From the NCBI RefSeq assembly GCF_046630445.1, contig NC_092338.1:338791001-338855000 (forward strand): a stretch of 64,000 nucleotides of DNA. The letters run 5' to 3'. The translations under genes were made by a program, and so were the position numbers. Each line of letters starts with the position of its first letter. Positions within the stretch are counted from its first letter, which is position 1. Positions 23,649-35,921 of the stretch are shown in pieces. The DNA is from Rutidosis leptorrhynchoides (lineage: Eukaryota; Streptophyta; Magnoliopsida; Asterales; Asteraceae). The notes below the pieces were generated by a model that saw only the letters and a list, made by a program, of their open reading frames with translations, did no database searches and was not told where the DNA came from.

Positions 23649-25237
23649 TTTTGCTAAAATTGTGAGTCGGACTTGAGCATTAGGACAACGTATACACTAT
23701 GGACCGACCTACTTACTAGACACATATTGACCAACTTATTCTTTTAGGTTGAGTCTACGGGTCAAGGACCTACATTTTGGTTATCATTTGTACTACTTGT
23801 AGCTGCGCTAAAGGTGAGTTATAGCCCCCTTTTTCTCTACTATTTTTGGGGTGAGAATACATGATTACTAGTTTTCCAAAAAGTTTACCATACAAGAGTT
23901 CACAGTCCTACTTTCTCTTAAATTTTTACTGTTTATACTCGGGATGTGAATACACGCAGTTGAAATAGATTACAACCAGACACGATGATTGAGAAAGGAA
24001 AAGCCCTTAGCTCGAATATGTTAAATTACTTATGTAAGTGCGAATCATATGGATAGATCTGTTGGGTTTTGACAAACCCCACCCGACCTTAACTGAGGTG
24101 CATGTTACTTCGTAAACAATACACTTGGTCGGTGTACACTATTATAGGGTAAAAGGAAGACGCGTGGGATACCATGCGCGATGTTAAGCTTCCTAATTCG
24201 AGTGCTCACGAGATGCATACACTTTATAAATTTTTATTGCTAAATATCGTAGTTTACAAACTTAAAACTACACATTTTTGTTGTCTTACAACCATTTGAA
24301 ACAGGACATAGTTGTTGTCTCCAAACATTTGAAACATGACATTTTGTTGTCTACAAATATTTGAAAACATGAGCTTACGTTGCCTACAAACTTTTGAACT
24401 ACGAAACTTTATGGTCTATCTTTACTACTACTGTGGAACTAAACCTATAACTCACCAACCGTTATGTTGACCTTTTAGCATGTCTTATTCTCAGGTACTT
24501 ATTGCTTCCACTGTAGAACTTTACTGTTACATAGTAGTCAAGCCAAGCATTGGGACCAGAGTTAACATCGCCGTTGATGGATTTTGACGGGGTGTTAAAT
24601 CGTCGGCCACACAGTGTGGTGGAATGTGGTAAGTGACACATATAGGTTTCGCATTTCGTCGGCTACATTCGTGTGTACGTGGTGGTGCCATCCGGATAGC
24701 AGCTTCGTTGGCCACATACGTGTGTTGAATAGTGTTATATCATTTGTTGACTAACACTATTGTGTATCATTAACCATATTTGTGTGTTTGTAGTGTGGCA
24801 TATTATATTGTGATTGTATGCGTTGTGATGCTAGATTGTATGCAGTTATGTGTAAGTTGGTGCAAGTAAGTAAGTTATGTATGTATGCATATAAGTATTG
24901 CACTCACTAACTATGTTGCTTACTCCCTCGTTGTTTACTCTTTTATAGATTCAAGTGGTGCAAGGGACAAGGGTAAGACATTGGAGTAGCTTTGGAATGA
25001 GATTTGCTTTTGGTAGTTCGCCCAGATGGTCATGCTCTATTTTGGGTCAAAGTGTTATGCTTTGGGTCAAAGCTAAACACTTAACATTTTATGGGTCGTG
25101 TAGTACTCGTTGTCGAAAAACTTGTGAAATTTGTTGTATGTTGTGTAAACCTCGTTAAGCATGTTTTTGGATTCATTAAGACTTGTACTATGTTGCAAAT
25201 TATGTTTTAAACTCAAAATAAACTGCAACTGGTGATA

Positions 25238-25460
25238 CTGCGTGTCGCGCAGGTATGCACGCGCCGCGCAGTACAACGTGGAGCTGGTAACAGTAGCTGA
25301 TCTAGCCACTAGGGTCCTGACTTAGTGTTGGTGTGCGTCGCGCGCTCAATGTGCATAGACTTAGACTTATTTGATCTAGCCACTAAGGCGAGTTTTGGAT
25401 CCCAAAGCTAAATCCAGTTTCTGAGCATCTGGCGCAGGTGTATTGCGCGTCCCGCGCCTT
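25238..25460. promoter_or_regulatory. GC-rich inverted-repeat motifs near the LTR end of E
   Basis: CTGCGTGTCGCGCAG (25238-25252), GCGCCGCGCAG (25261-25271), GTGCGTCGCGCGC (about 25333) and GCGCGTCCCGCGCC (about 25444). They recall the palindromes in the Athila promoters but do not follow the 32-bp spacing and lie next to the primer site rather than a TATA box. Confidence 0.4.
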
Positions 25461-26092
25461 ATGTCTGGGACAGGTGGCTGACTTTTATTTATGGGAAAAA
25501 ATGGCGTCGATTTTTCTAAAATGGTTTCGAGTCGTTTCAAGTGGCATCAGAGCATGGTCTAAGGGATTTAGATGACTTGAGATATGCGAATAGACTTAGA
25601 CTTATTTTTATTTACTTGTTGTGCGGGACTTGTAGGGATACAGGTCGGACTGGGATTGTTAGTGCCTTAGGGTGTAGGTGTAACGACCCGGCTTTTTCGA
25701 CTTGCTTTTGTGCTTTTGATAGTGCTCTAAATGAACATATATTTAGTATCAATATCCTTCCAATATGTAAAGCTTTTAGTTACTATTGCATATTTTTATG
25801 TAATAATCGTTTAAATAAATAAGTGCGAAGACAAAAGAAGAAAATGACGATTTGAAGACACAAATGACCAAAAAGCTCAAATGTACAATATACAATCCAA
25901 GTGGTTCAATTTATTGATAAGAAACGTCTAAAAATAACAAGAGTACAAGCCGCGAAACGCAAAGTACAAGATATCTAAGCGTACGAAAGGACGTTCGAAA
26001 TTCGGAACCGAGACATGAACCAACTATCAACGTGCGACTCAACGGAGCTAAAATCACAAATTAACGTCGGCAAGCTAGGATCCAATTTCTGC

Positions 26093-26188
26093 GTGAGCTG
26101 GAATTCGAAGCTCCGCACTCGCGGAGCTGTAAGGCACAAAACGACCGCACTCGTGGAGCACACCAGGACCCAAATCCCTCTATAAAAG
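26093..26188 (+). promoter_or_regulatory. U3 promoter module of element F
   Basis: GTGAGCTG (26093-26100), CTCCGCACTCGCGGAG centred at 26118.5, CCGCACTCGTGGAG centred at 26150.5, TATAAAAG (26181-26188). Spacing is again 32 bp. The second site has one mismatch that breaks its symmetry. Confidence 0.75.
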
Positions 26189-26240
26189 GCGATGCAATTC
26201 GATGAAATATTTACACATATCCATCTTTCTCTCCTCAATG

Positions 26241-26245
<5 letters not shown>

Positions 26246-26328
<83 letters not shown>
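26246..26328. repeat. (TA)n microsatellite in the 5' LTR of F
   Basis: About 41 TA units downstream of the TATA box, as in the solo Athila LTR. Confidence 0.96.
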
Positions 26329-26332
<4 letters not shown>

Positions 26333-27641
26333 TAATATATAATATAGTTTAGTTTTATATTAGTTAGTTTGGGTTATGTAACGGTTATTTTACGGGTTTT
26401 AAAGTCGGAGTTCTGTCCGTGTAACACTACGCGATTAATAACCACTGTAAGCTATGTTTTTCCTTTTTAAATTAATGTCTCATATTTAAGTTATTATTAT
26501 GCTTATTTGATCCGAAGTAATCGTGATGTTGGGCTAAATATTAAGAAGGGGTTATTGGGGTTTGGACCATAATTAGGGTTTGAACAAAAAAACGACACTT
26601 GTAAAAATTGGACTATGGGCTATTAATGGGATTTATATTTAATTAACTACATGATATCTTGTTAATTTAATATAAAGGTTATAATTTGACGTATCTATAA
26701 ATAACAACACACGCTTAATCGGGTACGGTGGGCGGGATATCTATAAATACGAATTATTGTTCATTTTACCGGACACGAGAATGGATTAATAGTTAATGGA
26801 CTCGTTGAAACAGGGGTGGATTACATTCAAGGGTAATTGGTGTAATTGTTAACAAAGTATTAAAACCTTGGACTACACGCAGTCGATAACCTGGTGTATT
26901 CATTAAACAAAGTATTAAGACCTTGTTACAGTTCGAATCCCTAATTAGTTGGAATATTTGACTTCGGGTATAAGGATAATTTGACGAAGACTCTCGCACT
27001 TTATAATTATGACTGATGGACTATTGTGGACAAACCCGTATGGACATATCGAATAATCCAGTACAAAGGACAATTAACCCATGGTAATAAATTAAAATCA
27101 ACACCTCAAACATCATGATTACGGAAGTTTAAATAAGCATAATTCCTTTATTTTATATCTCATCGTACTTTTAATTTTTGCAATTTTATTTATCGTCATT
27201 TTATTTATCGCACTTTTAATTATCGCACTTTAATTATCGTCATTTACTTTACGCTTTAAATTAAGTTATATTTATTTTTAATATTTTGCATTAGGTTTTA
27301 ATTGTGACTTAAGTTTTAAAATCGACAAACCGGTCATTAAACGGTAAAACCCCCCTTTTTATAATAATAATAATTGTAATATATATATTTATATTTTGTA
27401 CAAATATAGTTATATAAAAATATAATATAAAATAAGCCGTCTCCCTGTGAAATGAACCGGACTTACTAAAAACTATACTACTCTACGATTAGGTACACTG
27501 CCTATTGTGTTATAGCAAAGTTTAGGTATATCTCAACTGTAAATAAATAAATAACTTGTATAAAATTGTATCGTATTTAATAGTATTTCACAATAAAAAT
27601 ATAACTATTTCATATTCACCTCGCATAACATCAAGTTTTTT

Positions 27642-27659
27642 TGGCGCCGCTGCTGGGGA
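27642..27659 (+). other. Primer binding site of element F
   Basis: TGGCGCCGCTGCTGGGGA, one mismatch from the site of element 1. Confidence 0.85.
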
Positions 27660-27893
27660 GCGGCGAAAGGCTATATTTTTAATTTATATTTGTAAAAATA
27701 TAAAAAATAAAAAATAAAAACATATTTTTTTTAAGATTTTGTAAAATTATAAAGTATATTTGTTTTTATCTTTAGTTTTTAAAATATAAGTTTATTTTAT
27801 TTTATATAAATTTTCTCTATATATAAATTTTCGAAAAAAAAAGAAGAAAAAAACGAACACGTTTAAGCCTGCAATCAATCTGAGTCTGCACAC

Positions 27894-27943
27894 ATCCGCA
27901 GTCGCGGAGTACCTCGAGCACAAATCACCGCAGTCGCGGAGCA
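27894..27943. promoter_or_regulatory. Paired GC-rich palindromes in the leader of F
   Basis: Two CCGCAGTCGCGGAG sites centred at 27901.5 and 27933.5, exactly 32 bp apart, downstream of the primer site. This matches the pair in the leader of element 1. Confidence 0.65.
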
Positions 27944-28846
27944 GTCTCAGACTGCAACCTTGGACTGCATTAATTACGAATTTAGGGTATAATTTTATAA
28001 TTATTATTATTAAATCTAATTAGGATTTTTAATTAATTAATATATATTTATCTCTAGTTTTAATTTATAATTTGTAATATTAAGTTTAAATATTATTATT
28101 AAATATATAGAATAATATTTTTATAAAATAATAATATAAAAATAATATTTTCATAAAATTGTATTTTTATCAACTTAGCTTCTTTTTGTATTTTGTTTTT
28201 TTTAAACCGTAACTTGTATATTTATCGTTCGTAATTAGTTCTAACTTAGTTTTTGCCGTAGTTATTTCATATTTCTAGATTTTTAAGCTTTGCCGTAAAA
28301 TCCCTTAAGTGCTTTTTCTTTAGATTAAGATTTAGGTGCTTTAGAATTTTGCGACGCAGTTATAAATTTTAGTACCCTAATTAAGTTATTGCCGTTTTCC
28401 TATAGAATTCCTTTTAAACCTTAATACATTTAGGTGCAAATTTTTAGATTTAGTTTTTAGACCTTTAAATTTCGACATTTTTCTTTCTCATTTTTATTTC
28501 TCGACATTTTCGACGCTCTTTTTCTTTTTCGTTTCTACGCGCTAGTTTATAGGACATGGAATTTTTAAAATCTTTAAATTTCGACGAAAAATTATTGTAA
28601 GCGATTGAATTATAGACATCCAAAATTTTCTGCTTCGTAGTAATAGTTGGATTTGTTAGTGGCTGAGTTGTGGATTTTCCGATTTAAAGGATCCTGGCTC
28701 CCTGCTGCATCTTTTGGTTATTCGAAACGTTGACAAAAGCAGAAAAGTCTATTAAATTGATAACTTATATAATTTTTAGTTTTATAACTAATAGAATAAT
28801 TAGTAAATGCACCACATTGTAGCTAAAATTTGGTAATAAGCGCATT

Positions 28847-29992
28847 ATGGAAAATTTTGAGAATATTTTGGAAACTCTTTCTGATTTCCAAAATCAATTA
28901 AATCAATACTCTCAAACGAGTGTTGATGAAAATTCGTTCGATCAAACTTGGATCATGAATGATGAAACAATAACTGGTTGTGAAATCTGTGGAGATTATC
29001 ACTCAACATGGGAATGTTATTATTACGTTCCTATAGAAAATTATGCACCCATGGAACCTGAATGGAATGATTATGAGGAATACAATTCAAATTGCGATTA
29101 TTTCCAAGAATATATCCAAACTCAACAACCAGAGGACGAGGAAAATTATGTGTCTGAAAATTTATTAGATTATATGAAAATCAAACTCGAAGAATTTGAC
29201 GCTCAAAATGAACAAATGAGAGAGTTTGCAAATTAGCAAGCTGAAACTCTATCAGACTACACACCTGTTGATCTGAGGAGTCGTGAGCAAGAAAATTTCA
29301 TATCATCGAATTTTGATGAATTCGAGAGCTCCGAAATCACCAATTATCCCAATGATAATTTTTATTCAGTTTTACCAATTTCACAACATACCGACACATT
29401 AACCTCTACCAACGAAATCATCGATCCATCAATGGATGAAGAAGAAATAAGGGTGAGAAATTGGTACTCTTGGAAAAACGATAACGTTGAAAATTTTACC
29501 CTCGAGACCAAAGTGGTGGGACCGATAAGAACCGTTAAAGAAGAAGAATTTGCTTCAATCCCGAAATTCACCATTCCGCAACCTTCCAACCCAATATTCT
29601 CATTAGAAGAGTCATCTATCGAAGATGAACTACGAGCTGTAATAGATAATGACACCTCGGATTTCACCCAATTGCGTAATAGAGGTGAAAACTTTGATCC
29701 CAAGAATGAACGGAAGGAAATGTTAGGAATTGTCCACCCTATAGAAATATGTATGTCGGTGTATATCGATCCATTTTACCAAGAACCAGAAAAGAGACAT
29801 ATCCATTTACTAAAAGCTACACTTAAAAAAGAATTAAGTAGTGACGATCGGGTGAGTCTAAACTTTAAACCCATTGATATATTATACACCACCCGAGATG
29901 TAAATAACTGGCTCACTATTATAATTCGTGGAACTTATTCTACCGACTTCACATGTCGTCAGCTAAGTGTGGGAAAGCCAAACCCCACTTAA
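28847..29992 (+). pseudogene. Single ORF of element F: zinc-knuckle protein, one stop
   Basis: One frame of 382 codons interrupted only by TAG at 29234-29236. An acidic N-terminus (MENFENILETLSDFQNQLNQY) is followed near residue 46 by CEICGDYHSTWEC, a C-X2-C-X3-H-X4-C knuckle with the spacing of the Athila gag knuckle. A Tyr/Glu-rich segment, a Gln/Glu helical stretch after the stop and a C-terminal region (about 29432-29992) follow; I cannot assign the last. No capsid domain is visible. It may be a gag derivative kept for RNA binding, which is an inference. The Met at 28847 is the first in frame and lies about 1.2 kb after the primer site. Confidence 0.62.
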
Positions 29993-31861
29993 CGTTAAAT
30001 TAGGGGTTCGGGTTAGTGCATAACTCGTTAATAAAAATACATGATAAGTTAGGGTAAAAGACATATTTTCAAAAATTAGCAAACAGTTCAGAAAAGCAAC
30101 CGTTTTTGAAGAAAAACATGTGTGATAAAACAACAAAAGGAATGAACGATGAGGCGCGCCATCTATCATTCGATGAGCTTAGTAATTACAAACTGGGTAT
30201 TTTTAATCACTTTTCTACACTAATCACCCTCATGAATTTATTATTATAGTCTGATTTCATGCAAATGAGGGCATTGCATGATCTCAAGTGTGGGGAAGAG
30301 TTATAAATTCTCTCGGGTTTGCACTTGGTTTATTTGCCAAATTTTGTGAAAATTTGAAAAATTTTCAACTAAATGAATTCAAAATCATGTTTATACATAT
30401 TTATGAACGATGAAAACTAGGTGTTAATACCGAAATTATCGTTACCTTGGAAAGGACATAAATTGAGAAACAACCTAAAATGCTTGAATTCATTTAAAAT
30501 GGAAAAGAGGAGAATAAAAAGGAAAAGAAAGAAATAAATAAAAGCCAAGTGTGGGGAGAATGTACCAAGTTTTTTAATTAAAAACTATCTATCACATGTT
30601 TCTGTAAAGTTATTGCAGGTGCTTTTGTTTTGGACTAAATTAACTGTTTTACCCGGTTTATTGTAATTCATTTGAAAGAAAAGATGGATCTACACGATGA
30701 ATCAATTCCATCATTAAGAGGAAGTAAAGTCTTCCAAAAAATACATGCATCTTGATTTAGGTCAGGAAGTTGTCATCCAGACCAGCTGTAGGTTGACGAA
30801 AAATCTAGAAAAGTCATCTCTAAAATTAGCAGGAAATCCATGGACCTCAGCATCAAACAGGGTCGCCAAGTGGTCAGACTTATCCTATCCATGAGAGGAT
30901 CTGTCTCGTAAAATGAGGAGGGCGCCGTGCAAATTAGCTTGATAAGAATAATGAATCAGACCCCCAGAAAGGATAATCTCCTTAAAGATTAAAAATCAGT
31001 TTTTAAGCCTGATATTACTCAATCCTAGAGATTGACCTTAAAGATTGAGAATTACAAACTCATGGAATTCGATGATATCTAAACTCGAACTTGAACGAGA
31101 AAATATTTTGATCAAATTAAAACCGATTTGTTTTCTGAAAACCAATTTTCAATGCGTTCATTACCATTGAACGTAAAATCCTGAGAATTCATCAGAATTC
31201 ATTAGGTCACCTGAACCAAATTGGGTGTCAACCGTAAAAACGGTGGTTGCATAGCATGGTCGAAGATAGGACCTTGTGCCAGACCGAAATATTATAGGGT
31301 GATCTTTGTTATTGCTCCTAAAAAGGATAGTAATTGCATCTGACATGTTGTAAACCATAATCAAAAGCATGTCATTAGACATTGCCTTAACAGTTGCTTG
31401 TTCAACGCTTTCCTTTACAACCGGACGGTAGTTTACCGAAAGGTAATATACGAAGTAAGTATATTGGACGTGTTGCTTTCCTAATACAAGGTTAGCAAGT
31501 GGGTGACACAAAACCACGAGTTTTGAGCTAAAATTTTAAAATCTGAAACCCACAAAACCCACAAAAACATTTTTGCAAATACCGGTGAAGGGTTATTCCG
31601 GAAAACTTGCCTAGGGTAAAATCTAGCTTAAATTTTCAAAAGATCAAATATTTTCATAAAGATCCAATTTCCTTAAAGGATCTAAATTTTTATAAGTCAT
31701 GTGGGACTGTAAACCACATCATTACTATCATTGTTTATACCGTCGAATTAAAAACACTGTTGTACAAAGTGTGAGAATAAAAAAGTGATTCGAGTGAAGT
31801 GTGATTTAATTTCAAGTTCTGTATTGCTTGAGGACAAGCAACATTTAAGTGTGGGAATATT
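29993..31861 (+). other. Noncoding 3' half of element F with repeated PPT-like tracts
   Basis: No credible ORF. AAGTGTGGG occurs at 30286, 30547 and 31847, and once more inside the end of the ORF at 29964. The last one leads into the 3' LTR at the position of the Athila polypurine tract, after the TTGAGGACAAGCAA block usual there. Confidence 0.65.
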
Positions 31862-33028
31862 TGATAGTGCTCTAAATGAACATATATTTAGTATCAATAT
31901 CCTTCCAATATGTAAAGCTTTTAGTGACTATTGTTCTATTTTTATGTAATAATCGTTTAAATAAATAAGTGCGATGACAAAAGAAGAAAATGACGATTTG
32001 AAGACGCAAATGACCAAAAAGCTCATATGTACAAGATACAATCCAAGTGGTTAAATTTAATGATAAGAAACGTCTAAAAATGACAAGAGTACAAGCCGCG
32101 AAACACAAAGTACAAGATATCTAAGCGTTCGAAAGGACGTTCAAAAATTCAAAACCGAGACATGAACCAACTATCAACGTGCGACTCAACGGATCTAAAA
32201 TCACAAATTAACTATGCACATAAATATAATATAATATATAATTAATTATGTAAATTATATATTAAACAAATTAACCTTGGACTACACGCAGTCGATAACC
32301 TGGTGTATTCATTAAACAAATTATTAAGACCTTGTTACAGTTCGAATCCTCAATTAGTTAGAATATTTGACTTCGGGTATAAGGATAATTTGACGAAGAC
32401 TCTCGCACTTTATAATTATGACTGATGGACTATTATGGACAAAACCGTATGGACATATCGAATAATCCAGGACAAAGGAAAATTAACCCATGGTAATAAA
32501 TTAAAATCAACACGTCAAATATCATGATTACAGAAGTTTAAATAAGCATAATTCCTTTATTTTATATCTCATCGTACTTTTAGTTATTGCAATTTTATTT
32601 ATCGTCATTTTATTTATCGGACTTTTAATTATCGTCATTTACTTTACGCTTTAAATTAAGTTATATTTATTTTTAATATTTTGCATTAGGTTTTAATTGT
32701 GACTTAAGTTTTAAAATCCACAAACCGGTCATTAAATGGTAAAACCCCCCTTTTTATAATAATAATAATTGTAATATATATATTTATATTTTGTACAAAT
32801 ATAGTTATATAAAAATATAGTGTAAAATAAGCCGTCTCCCTGTGGAACGAACCGGACTTACTAAAAACTATACTACTCTAAGATTAGGTATACTACCTAT
32901 TGTATTGTAGCAAGGTTTAGGTATATCCCATCTGTAAATAAATAAATAACTTGTGTAAAATTGTATCGTATTTAATAGTATGTCGCAATAAAAATATAAC
33001 TATTTCATATACACCTCGCATAACATCA
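31862..33028 (+). repeat. 3' LTR of element F (1167 bp, promoter deleted)
   Basis: Aligns with the 5' LTR at both ends. It lacks the stretch equivalent to about 26066-26863, with the junction near 32255-32272. The missing part contains GTGAGCTG, both palindromes, the TATA box and the (TA)n tract. Confidence 0.9.
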
Positions 33029-33033
33029 GCTTT

Positions 33034-34305
33034 GTGCTTTCATGAAACTACGTATATGTGCGTACTGAGCTAGTTTATGCTCTGGGATCTTATTTAATGA
33101 TTAATTACCTCCATTAATATCTTACAACGTGCTATTAAGTGTGTAATCACTTAACTTGATCCTCGAATACTTTTACGACCGTTAGTGTCACTTATTGTTT
33201 GAAACGAGCTACGTACTTGGTACACGTTAAACTTTTGTCATAATTGGAATATTATGACTACGTAAACTTAATTGTTATTTATTAATGACAATTACTTGGC
33301 TTTATAGTTCCTTAATCATGCTCAGTGCTTACTAATGCTACTAGTTACCTTATTGGACTTAACACCTTAATGGACTTCCATGGCCCAACCTACTCAACTT
33401 AGTTGAACACTTAATGGGTTAATTAGCCCATGTAATTATAATTAAGTCCATGTAAGTAATGAGACAAGTATCATGCATGCTTACTTACATTATGTCTCAA
33501 ACCACCCAACAAACCAACACCACTTTGTACCACCACCATGGACCACACCATGCCACACCACATGAGGCCAAAATGCCCCCCCCCCCCTTTTTGCTCCAAA
33601 CCATCGGCCACCAATCACCCCAACACCACCACTTTATTTTTTTTAAAAGCTTATTTCTCTCATTTGCATTTCATTTCAAACATACACACTTCTCTCTACT
33701 TTCTCACTCTAGTTTTTCTCTCAAATATTTGAAGAACTTGTAAGTATTCTTGATCTTCTTTTCTTCTTTTTCTTCTTCCTTTTCGTGATTCATCATCATT
33801 ATCATCAAAGATTCATGTTTTGTAACTTGATTCTTCATAACTCTTGTAGATTCAAACTTTGTTTTGAAAAATGCAAGAACATGGAGGATTAAAGCTTTTT
33901 AGCTTTTAATCTTCTCTACTTATGTTAGATCTAAGTTCTATAACTTAAGATCTCTTTAATTATGTTAAAAGATTAAAACTCATGTTTATGATCTTCATGA
34001 AACTTGTAGATCCAACTATTTACTTTATGGATCTTCAAGAAAGTTTGAAATGCAAGCTTACTAGCTTGAGGTTTCAACAAAAAGTTAGTTAAGATCAAAA
34101 GCTTACTAACTTATGATCTTCTTTAGTTTGTTGTAACTTAGATAATCGCCCAATTGTTTAAAACATGCATTATGTATAATAATAGTGTGCTTTTAATGAA
34201 ACGAATGCAATATTTTCTAAAACGTATCATATAGAGGTCAAATACCTCGCTATGGGACCAATGAATAACGTACCACATTTATAGTAATATGGACGAGTTG
34301 TTTCA
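33034..34305 (+). repeat. First LTR of G, main part after F
   Basis: Continues the LTR begun at 25679-25716 (TGTAACGACCCGGC). It ends GTTGTTTCA before a 2-nt spacer and the primer site. Only the last ~150 bp, from ATAATCGCCC, match the second LTR. It contains a run of 13 C near 33574-33586. The Pro/His-rich frames around 33459-33743 lack any conserved feature. Confidence 0.75.
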
Positions 34306-34307
34306 GT

Positions 34308-34319
34308 TGGTATCAGAGC
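34308..34319 (+). other. Primer binding site of element G
   Basis: TGGTATCAGAGC, an exact iMet-type site, 2 nt after the LTR. Confidence 0.88.
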
Positions 34320-34530
34320 TGGTTTAAGCTATTTAATCGGCTTAATCGTAGAGGGGGTTCTCACAGTGTTACCTGTGATGAAGCATTGGCTCTTACTCCT
34401 CGCGGTCCAATTATGGTTGGCTTTGCCGAGAGGCAGGGCTGTAAAATCAGTGTCTGAGGTATGCTCAGTGGTCACCAGGTGGTTAGCTGGGAAGGCACTG
34501 AGTGGGATGTGTCCCCAACTGTGTTTTAGT

Positions 34531-34542
34531 TGGCATCAGAGC
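34531..34542 (+). other. Second primer-like site of element G
   Basis: TGGCATCAGAGC, 223 bp beyond the first. The sequence after it (GGTGCTCTTATCGAACCAGG) matches what directly follows the primer site in H (62291), so this may be the ancestral site and the intervening 220 bp an addition. Confidence 0.6.
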
Positions 34543-34911
34543 GGTGCTCTTATCGAACCAGGTCTTGCATTTGTGTGTCTAATTGATAGTTGTTAGGATG
34601 CATTAGTGGGTCTGGACTTCGACCATAGCTGTATGTCAAAAGTTTTGCTTATCATTTTTTGTCGAAAATTACCTGCTTATCATCTTAAGTCTAGATGCAT
34701 CTTACTGCATTCATTGCATAGATAGTGTATAGACAAATTCATATCTTTGCATATTTATTATAGTAAACTTTGTCTGACATCTTTCGAAAAATCCTCCGTA
34801 ACTTATGGGATTCTGGTATTATAAATACATATGTAAATTATGTATTGAGGAATACTAAACTAGTCCTATAATTTATTTCATTTCAAAAATCTTTTCCCTA
34901 CTCTGTACGAG

Positions 34912-35460
34912 ATGGATCCTTCAACTGGTTCAAGTTCATCGGATTCCGACAGCTATTCCGATATGGATATTCACCTGAGCTCCGAAAGCAGTGTAACCGG
35001 AATGGATCAACTGATTAGCCATCATCTATTCTGGATGGATTGGGCATGGCTTCATAGCTGACTCAGTTAATAGAGACGAGAAGAAGACGATCCTTTCCAC
35101 CTACCAAATTTCCCTCTCGGCGAAGAACCTGAAGCACTTACCGGCGAACCAGTCCGAAACACCATTTTCACCCTCATTTCCAGAGTATCTCGCCACGATT
35201 ATATATTATCTAAACTTCTAGATCTTATTCATTCTCTCGTTCCAACCGCCAATCATCCCGGTGTACTAGAAGAAGTCAACGAGCTTCGCGTTAGAGTGGT
35301 GGCTTTAGAGAATATGATGCAGAACTTACAAGCCCCACAAGCACCAACTGCACCACCTGCATCCACACCAATGGTACCATTACTACCACCAACAACATCC
35401 GCATCACAAGCCCCAACATCACAATCTGTCCCACGAGCATCAATGTCATACGCCCTGTAA
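34912..35460 (+). pseudogene. Leader ORF of element G, broken
   Basis: 183 codons in one frame, homologous to 13794-14210. It has MDP..., SYSDMDIHL, VTGMDQ and SHHLFWM blocks, then stops around 35059-35073, then PFHLPN, EPEALTGEPVR and the heptad stretch EEVNELRVRVVALENMM. Beyond the point where the element 2 copy ends, this one continues into a Pro/Ala/Thr-rich tail. Function unknown. Confidence 0.65.
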
Positions 35461-35842
35461 ATATCAAGGAATACCAACAACATCAAATGATGAAGTATTG
35501 ATTCATAACTTCATCGGAGAAATATTCTACGGTGATTATGTAATCTCTAAAGTTTTAGAGATTATTTATTCTAATCATAACCGTAAATCAAGATGAGTGG
35601 ATGGATAGAGATGATAGAGGGGAGAATAGAAACCCTGACAGGAATGGTAAGTGCGTTACAAAAAAAAGACTTGTTATACAAGCAGCACCAGCAGTACCGA
35701 CAGCATCACCTGTACCAGCAGCACCTACAACATCACAAGCTCCGCCAGTTCCATAATCACCGACATCATCACAAATCAAGAACGAGCATATTGTATCAAC
35801 GAGTTATGAAGTATTAAGTCATTCCCTCTGAAAAATTATATG

Positions 35843-35921
<79 letters not shown>

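Larger units (their letters stand above)
21984..25678 (+). mobile_element. Element E: LTR 3' part, primer site and leader start
   Basis: The outermost retrotransposon of the left nest. The LTR part runs 21984-25539, ending GTTTCA, then a 2-nt spacer and TGGCATCAGAGC (25542-25553). The leader runs to 25678, where G inserted with TSD GTAGG, and should resume at 41434. Element 3 cuts its LTR on the left. A GACGGGGTGTTA block at 24583-24596 resembles the LTR end of element 3, so the true LTR end could lie there and 24599-25539 be added sequence. Confidence 0.65.
25717..27633 (+). repeat. 5' LTR of element F (1917 bp)
   Basis: Carries the promoter module (26093-26188), a (TA)n tract (26246-26328) and R/U5 sequence similar to the Athila LTRs. 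Relative to the 3' LTR it lacks a short AT-rich block just after 26065. Confidence 0.93.
25717..33028 (+). mobile_element. Element F: non-autonomous Athila relative, TSD GCTTT
   Basis: Flanked by GCTTT at 25712-25716 and 33029-33033. LTRs are 25717-27633 and 31862-33028, starting TGATAGTGCTC and ending GCATAACATCA. The primer site TGGCGCCGCTGCTGGGGA (27642-27659) and the AAGTGTGGGAATATT tract before the 3' LTR are Athila-type. The 4.2-kb interior has one ORF (28847-29992) and no protease, reverse transcriptase or integrase, so mobility would depend on an autonomous Athila. Confidence 0.93.

Noticed and set aside
24527-25309. Short frames in the LTR of E (24527-24715, 24955-25158, 25073-25309)
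   Set aside because: No conserved motif, overlapping strands, and located in LTR/U5-like DNA.
31161-31517. 118-codon minus-strand frame in F
   Set aside because: No recognisable motif, opposite to the element, and in the noncoding 3' half.
33459-33743. His/Pro-rich + frame
   Set aside because: Lies in the first LTR of G across a C-homopolymer; no homology or conserved start context.
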